Assembly (NCBI RefSeq): GCF_040436345.1
Contig: NC_133224.1
Span: 11,090,741-11,154,740, forward strand
Direction: 5' to 3'
Length of the DNA stretch: 64,000 bases
Source: Pagrus major
Lineage: Eukaryota; Chordata; Actinopteri; Spariformes; Sparidae
Shown here: one piece after another, positions 49,792 to 64,000 of the stretch
Numbering within the stretch: the stretch's first letter is position 1
Layout of the letters: every line of letters begins with the position of its first letter
The notes under the pieces: generated by a model
What the model was told of the DNA's origin: nothing
Seen by the model: only the letters and a program-made list of their open reading frames with translations
Databases searched by the model: none
Program-made: the position numbers and the translations under genes

Positions 49792-50097
49792 TTAAGGTGC
49801 AATATGTAAGAATATTAGTTCAAAACATTACTGAATGTACAAAAAAATCTTAATATCAGAATAACAAACAATCAAGATGTTGATGTTTTGCATTGCAGAG
49901 CTATCTATTGAAGTTAGCATGCTAGTCAACTAGCCCCTACTCAATGGGGCCCACAAGTCCAGACCGCTAGCTGCACGGCTAACTGAGCTAACTAGCTAGC
50001 AGCTACAGTTAGTAGTTTCTCTGGTGACATTCTGTGCTTTTATTTATTTGGAGTATGAATTTTCCAAGTGGCCAATTCTTACATATTGCACCTTTAA
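49792..50097. repeat. MITE, AAGGTGCAATATGTAAGAATT family, full copy
   Basis: The best-preserved copy: TTAAGGTGCAATATGTAAGA at the left and 'ttacatattgcacctttaa' at the right; 306 bp. The interior has the 'gttagcatgctag' and 'cggctaactgagctaac' words that define the family. Confidence 0.88.
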
Positions 50098-50152
50098 CTA
50101 TATTTCAAATGTTGAGTGTGCTTTCTTCACTTTGTAGTCCAGAACAGTAGTT

Positions 50153-50512
50153 TAAAGGGTAACTCCGTCAATTCTACACATTCAAGTGTGTTTACAGGTG
50201 TTGGTAGGCTATCATTTCATACATGAAAAAAAAGTAGTATAAAGCCTTTTGTGGCCCCAGAGTAAGCTGCATGTAATCTGATAAATTGCCTCCAGTGATA
50301 ACACTCAGTGGCTAAATTGCATTGTGGGTAATGTAGGTTGACACTGTCGGACTCATTGTGGACAGTTTAAAAACAAATGATCATAATAAAGCAGAACCAG
50401 AGACATTCCACATATTCTTCTTCCTTTTCAAAACCTGGTGCCTACATTACCCACAATGCAACTTAGCCACTGAGTGACATCACTGGAGGCAATTTATCAG
50501 ATTACATGTGTA
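50153..50512. repeat. palindromic element forming a long hairpin
   Basis: Left arm 50,271-50,336 ('atgtaatctgataaattgcc' onward) is the near-exact inverse of right arm 50,441-50,507 ('cctacattacccacaatgca' onward), about 66 bp each around a roughly 100-bp loop. Probably a MITE. It ends just upstream of the next promoter. Confidence 0.8.
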
Positions 50513-50529
50513 ATTCCATTATTACAGCC

Positions 50530-50679
50530 ACATTGTAGTTTATGTGCAGTGGTGCAGCGAGCTCTTTAAATGCTGCCGCTCGCTGCGTGCTGTCATGCCC
50601 TCTTCTGTGATTGGCTGAGAGCGGAGGGGGGGGGGCGTGGCTGGTTGCGTCATGCTAAAGAGAGGGATGAGAGCTTATG

Positions 50680-50728
<49 letters not shown>

Positions 50729-51189
50729 AGAGAGAGAGAGATTAACAGGGAGTAGGAGGCAGGCGCAGTAGCAGACTCGTATATCCGCCAGACGGAGAAG
50801 GACGGTGCCAGCTGCTAGCTAAGTTAGCTACAGTAGAGACAGTTAGCAACTAGCTTCAGAGGTCCTAGCGCCTTGACTACATATGAGCGACTGAGCGAGT
50901 GTGCTTGTGCCTGTGTGTGTGTGTGTGGTGTGTGTGTGTGTCGACGCTTTTGCGCGCCCGCTCGGCCGTCCCGAAGTCACTCCGTCTGTGTACCTGTGTG
51001 CGTGAGCGAGTGTGTGTGTGTGTGTATATATAAACCCCCCTCATACCCACATCTTCCTCTTCCGAGTGGCAGCAGCGTGTGTGTGAGGTTAGCAAAGCAA
51101 AGAAGAGAAGGCACACACATAAACACACTGTGACAGTCGGCTGTTTACACTCGGTGTCCGGTTACCTGACAGCGACACAGCACCAGCAC
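50530..51189 (+). promoter_or_regulatory. promoter and 5' UTR exon 1 of a gene running rightward
   Basis: GC-rich block with an inverted CCAAT box (ATTGG, 50,610-50,614), a GC box in the G run around 50,626-50,640 (GGGGCGTGGC) and a CRE-like TGCGTCAT (about 50,646). (GA)n at 50,680-50,745 and several (TG)n runs follow, and a clear splice donor CCAGCAC|GTGAGTA (GT at 51,190) closes it. CpG content is well above the surroundings. No long frame is open, so it is probably a non-coding first exon. The transcription start is unknown and the gene is not identified. Confidence 0.6.
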
Positions 51190-51684
51190 GTGAGTACTGA
51201 TGGGTAACCTGTGTGTGTACGAGTATGAATGAGTCGCGCGTGCGCGCGTGTGTGTGGCTGTCATTGAGTGTGTTTGACCTAAACCTCTTCACTTGTCTTC
51301 CTGGCTGTCTGAGTGGCTACATGTGGGAGCTTGCTTGCATGTCAACGTGGTAACAGATGTCCCAAGCGTGGTGGTGCAGCAGCTGTGCAAAACTACATTT
51401 GCAACTTGCGTGACCACCCGGACCAACATCTGCACGTTGGAAAACTGCTTTACAATATCACACTCAGAAAGTTGAGTCATGCTAACTCTGTTTGCAGCTG
51501 ACATGTGCACATGGAAACTTGAACTTGTCTTAGCAGAAGTTAGCAAAGTGCTCTGAGGGTGTTACAAGAGTCTCGCAAAATTAGCTGTTTTTTCAATGGA
51601 GTTTCGTATTAGCATGAGTTAGCCACCTGGCAAATCTTGCAGCTTTTGTCACAAGTAACCCATTGTTACTTTTTTCACCTGCAG

Positions 51685-51692
51685 AATGGCTG
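51685..51692 (+). other. candidate 8-nt exon with start codon
   Basis: A pyrimidine tract and CAG acceptor (ttttttcacctgcag) are followed by AATGGCTG and a donor GTGAGT. Joined to exon 1 at 51,189 the ATG has A at -3 and G at +4. It would encode Met-Ala plus the first base of a codon. Could be coincidence; no downstream exon was found to test the phase. Confidence 0.35.
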
Positions 51693-60744
<9,052 letters not shown>

Positions 60745-60905
60745 GAGCAGGATTACACAAAAACTACTGAACAGATTTCCACAAAATTTGGATGGAGGAT
60801 GGGTCTCGGCCCGGAATAGACCCCATTAACTTTTGGTGTGGATGCTGATAAAGCAACAGATCCATGAATTATTCTCACTTTCTTTAACATTGCAAGACAT
60901 TTTTG
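60745..60905. repeat. dispersed fish repeat
   Basis: 'gcaggattacacaaaaacta', 'gatgggtctcggcccggaat' and 'agaccccattaacttttggt' are words of an abundant fish repeat that I recognise but cannot classify. Confidence 0.6.
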
Positions 60906-61591
60906 TTAATTCACTCAGGGAATAATGCATGGATCAGGCTGAACATCAGATCTCATCAGATATGTTTTTTGGGGTTCACCCAATAAGTCAACATAGTAAG
61001 TTGTTTGTGAAGGTGTCTAGACGTTTTCAAAATAAACTCCTTCAGTGGTCTGTCAGCTGTCAGGGTTTTGGGAGTAGACTGCACCAAAAAAACAAAACAA
61101 ACAAAGGCCAACACAAAAACATCATTATTTTCTTTTTTCTTATTTTCCTGTCCTGTTAAAGAAGAGTTTTATCTCTCAGGCGTTCACTGGAGCCAGAGAA
61201 GGAGACAAACCACCTAATAGGACATTGAGGCACAAAACCAAAACCACCCTCAGTGTACACAGCTTAAGTGTCCCCACCATTTGACATTCTTTTCATACCA
61301 GAACTCATCCTTGAGTTTGCCTCATTGCGTTTTGGCAATGCGAGTCATGCTACCGGTGAACCACTTGCCTTTGCGCATTTTATTGTTTGCTCCATCCGTT
61401 GGTGCAGGGAGACGGGAACAAAGGAAGGAAGAGGGTAATGAGCTACATTACAAAAACTGTTTGATATTAAGAAAAGAGCAAAATCTTAGACTGAGAGAGT
61501 GGCAGATTTTGGTGCATTTTCAGTAATTATATCAGCTATTTAGAAAGATAAAAGAATAGGGCTGCTACTAACAATTACTTTCATTATTGAT

Positions 61592-61810
61592 CAAAGGAAC
61601 AGTTCACCCAAAAATAAAATTCAGTCATTATCTATTCATCCCCATGCCGATGGAAAGTTGGGTAAAGTTTTGTAGTCCTCAAAACATTTCTGGAGCTTCA
61701 CAGAAAGACAGCGTTGCAGCTTTCTTCTAAACAACTGAGGCAGAAGGGGACTTCTTTAAGACATAAAAAAACTACTTATAAAAAAATGTAATGGCTGCAT
61801 TCATCTCGTT
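61592..61810. repeat. half copy of the 20,699 MITE
   Basis: 'aaaggaacagttcacccaaa', 'attcagtcattatctattca' and 'tctggagcttcacagaaag' match the left arm of the palindrome at 20,699. The right arm is not seen. Confidence 0.7.
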
Positions 61811-64000
61811 CCATATTAATTTCCAGGATTAATTGATTAATCATCTTGCCTATAAATTGTCAAAAAAAAGGGCTCATCACAATTACCCAGAGGCCAAAGT
61901 GACGTCTTTAAATAACTTCTTTTGTCCAACCAACAGTCCACAACCCAAAAACTCTTCACTTATATGAAAATGACAAAGAAAAGCAGCAAATCCTCACGTT
62001 TAAGAAGCTGGAAACAGCAAACTTTTGACACTTTTGCTTGAAAAATGACTGAAACAATGAATGTTTGGCATTTTTCTTTTGATCGACTAATTGATTCATT
62101 GACTCATCGTTGCAGCTCCTGTGGAAAATCATTACTGTGCACTATTTCAGACCAGGAAGTTGCTTTCCACTGTAGTCCACAGAGTCTGGTAGATTTCCAG
62201 CTGTTGTCAGGCCATCTTTTATTGTTACTTGTCATGTTTCTTCAGAATGTCACCTTTAAAAAACTAAGGTTGTAATGGGACACCAGCTTATTGCAAGATC
62301 TGGAAAATATTGTCCTTATTCTTGCTTTAAGGCCCTGTCTGTCTGCCTGGCAATCATATCCACATGACCAAAACAAATATAAGGTGAAGAGTTGTATTTT
62401 GGCTGTATTGGAGAGATAAGGTCGAGGCAGGACACGGATAATATTTGACCTGTTTTTGCCTGTCTGCCTGGTTCATTTGTCCTGCTCCTCTCTGGTATTC
62501 AGGCCTTGGGAAGCTGTATCTGTTTCACAGTGTGACGCTGTGGCTTTTGTGTAGGTACAGTATTCTGTTTCACCCTGAGCTTCCACTGCGTAGTCTTCAG
62601 ACAGTCTCAAGGCATTCATTGGTCATTAAGGTCAAAAAGCCTTAAATCATTGATTTTTGGTTTCTCTTCTTTACGGTTAATTCTTAACACGTGATCGTAT
62701 GAAAGCACACCAGTGTAAAACATTAAAAGATCGCTCCATTAACTAAAAATGGACCTTTGCCCTATTTGCCTCAGCATACAATGTTGGCGGTCAGGTCTTT
62801 CCAGCAGTCTGTCCACATTTCTTTCAACCAGGGGGAGACATTTTTGGGTTTATGTTACTAAATTGGTTTTTGTTTCATTTGTTTTTCGTGTAATCAGTTG
62901 TAATTAGAGATAAGATCACTTAATATTAAATGGGAACACTTGTCCACATTGTTACTCTGCCGCTCATCACATGCATGATGAGATAGGCAGTCAACAAACT
63001 AACTTTACCTGTGTACTGTGTAGTTGGTACTGTAGACTTGAACTTGCCATCATGTATTGCGTAGACAACACTGCACTTCGTTATCTTTAAATCTATACAG
63101 GACACGTGGTAATTCACCCACGGGTGAAACTCTGCAGCCACAGGAAGTGATGAGACTTCACTTGGCTCAAAGAAATGGAGGTTTTTTTCTGTCTCTGTCT
63201 CTCATCTTGATTCTAAGCTCTTTGGATTAATGTCCAACTTTTGTTATAGTTTAGAATATAGCATCTGTATTGATGATAAACCAAACATAATGTTATATAT
63301 AACAAAACAAATCATTTTTGTTTGATTTAGTTTCATAATATACAAATCCTTGGCTTTCAAACCAGTTGCAGTTCATCAGCTCAGTCTCCATTGACTGCAT
63401 CGCTGTTGTTTGACCACAGTGTGGCAGCAAAGGACTGTCGCTGAGGTGTAACCTTGTAGCAGACCAGAAGAAGAAACTCCCACCACTGCAGTCACACTGC
63501 AGGCTCACTATCATCAGCTCCCACAGTAAAGCTGCAGTTCCCCCATTGTCAATGAGACACTTAGCATCTCTGTGAAGAGGTAGTTGTTCAAAGCATGTAT
63601 TAGTATAGGCGTACGCCTTTGTGTACCTGTGCCGTTTACATTTGCTTGTAGGTAAGTTTGTCTGTGTGTGTTTGGGAGTAGGGTGCTTCAGTTTAGTATT
63701 TGTGTCTTTAGTGGATCATTGATTGTAAATGCAGCTATCAAACCATGGTGCCAGTGTTTGGTGTAGTGGATGGTTTCTTTATGTTTGTCCTGAAACCAAG
63801 TGAGGGCACAGAGGAGACAAAAAAAAACATGGCTATCAGTGTTTTGCATTTGAAGAATAAATATATCAGCAAGTTTGTGTCTTTCCTACAATTAAATCTA
63901 TGAATGGGGCGAATAGCAGCAGTTTGTATGGTTCAATCATTGTGTGATTTATATCTAAAATTTCTGTTGTTGGAAGAAGGTCATTTATGCCTAAGGTCTT
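61811..64000. other. presumed intron to window end, nothing seen
   Basis: AT-rich non-coding DNA. No exon, repeat or RNA gene recognised. Confidence 0.45.

Overview
The window reads as nuclear DNA of a teleost fish, probably a spiny-rayed (percomorph) species. The evidence is vertebrate-type multi-exon genes with short introns, a vertebrate initiator tRNA, long (GT)n microsatellites, a fish Tc1 element and several short palindromic elements (MITEs) of kinds common in fish genomes. The species call is inference; no search was run.

Layout. (1) 1-6.8 kb: no protein gene seen. It holds an initiator tRNA-Met on the minus strand (963-1034) and several MITE copies. (2) 6.8-18.05 kb: two head-to-tail copies of slc3a2, the 4F2hc/CD98 heavy chain of heteromeric amino-acid transporters. 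Each has a non-coding first exon and ten coding exons, and both reading frames are intact (511 and 506 aa). Exon 4 to the 3' UTR is nearly identical between copies, introns included, whereas the promoters and introns 1-3 have diverged. This points to an older tandem duplication whose 3' half was later homogenised by gene conversion. (3) 18-34.8 kb: repeat-rich intergenic DNA with nested MITEs and microsatellites; no gene supported. (4) 34,884-43,351: a ten-coding-exon gene for a 979-aa ELM2-SANT protein with a C-terminal C2H2 zinc finger, of the TRERF1/ZNF541/MIDEAS class of HDAC1/2-associated corepressors. (5) 46,257-47,853: a 1.6 kb Tc1/mariner element with about 270-bp terminal inverted repeats and a broken transposase, inserted inside an older MITE. 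(6) About 50.53-51.19 kb: a GC-rich promoter and 5' UTR exon with a clear splice donor, starting a gene whose body probably lies beyond the window. A candidate 8-nt exon carrying an ATG follows at 51,685. The rest looks like a large first intron with repeats and a 143-bp GT tract.

The genes are separate eukaryotic loci, not an operon. The most informative biology is the slc3a2 pair: diverged promoters feed nearly identical transporter subunits, and the second copy carries a 5-residue ectodomain deletion and extra cysteines. No wholly new system could be demonstrated from sequence reading alone.
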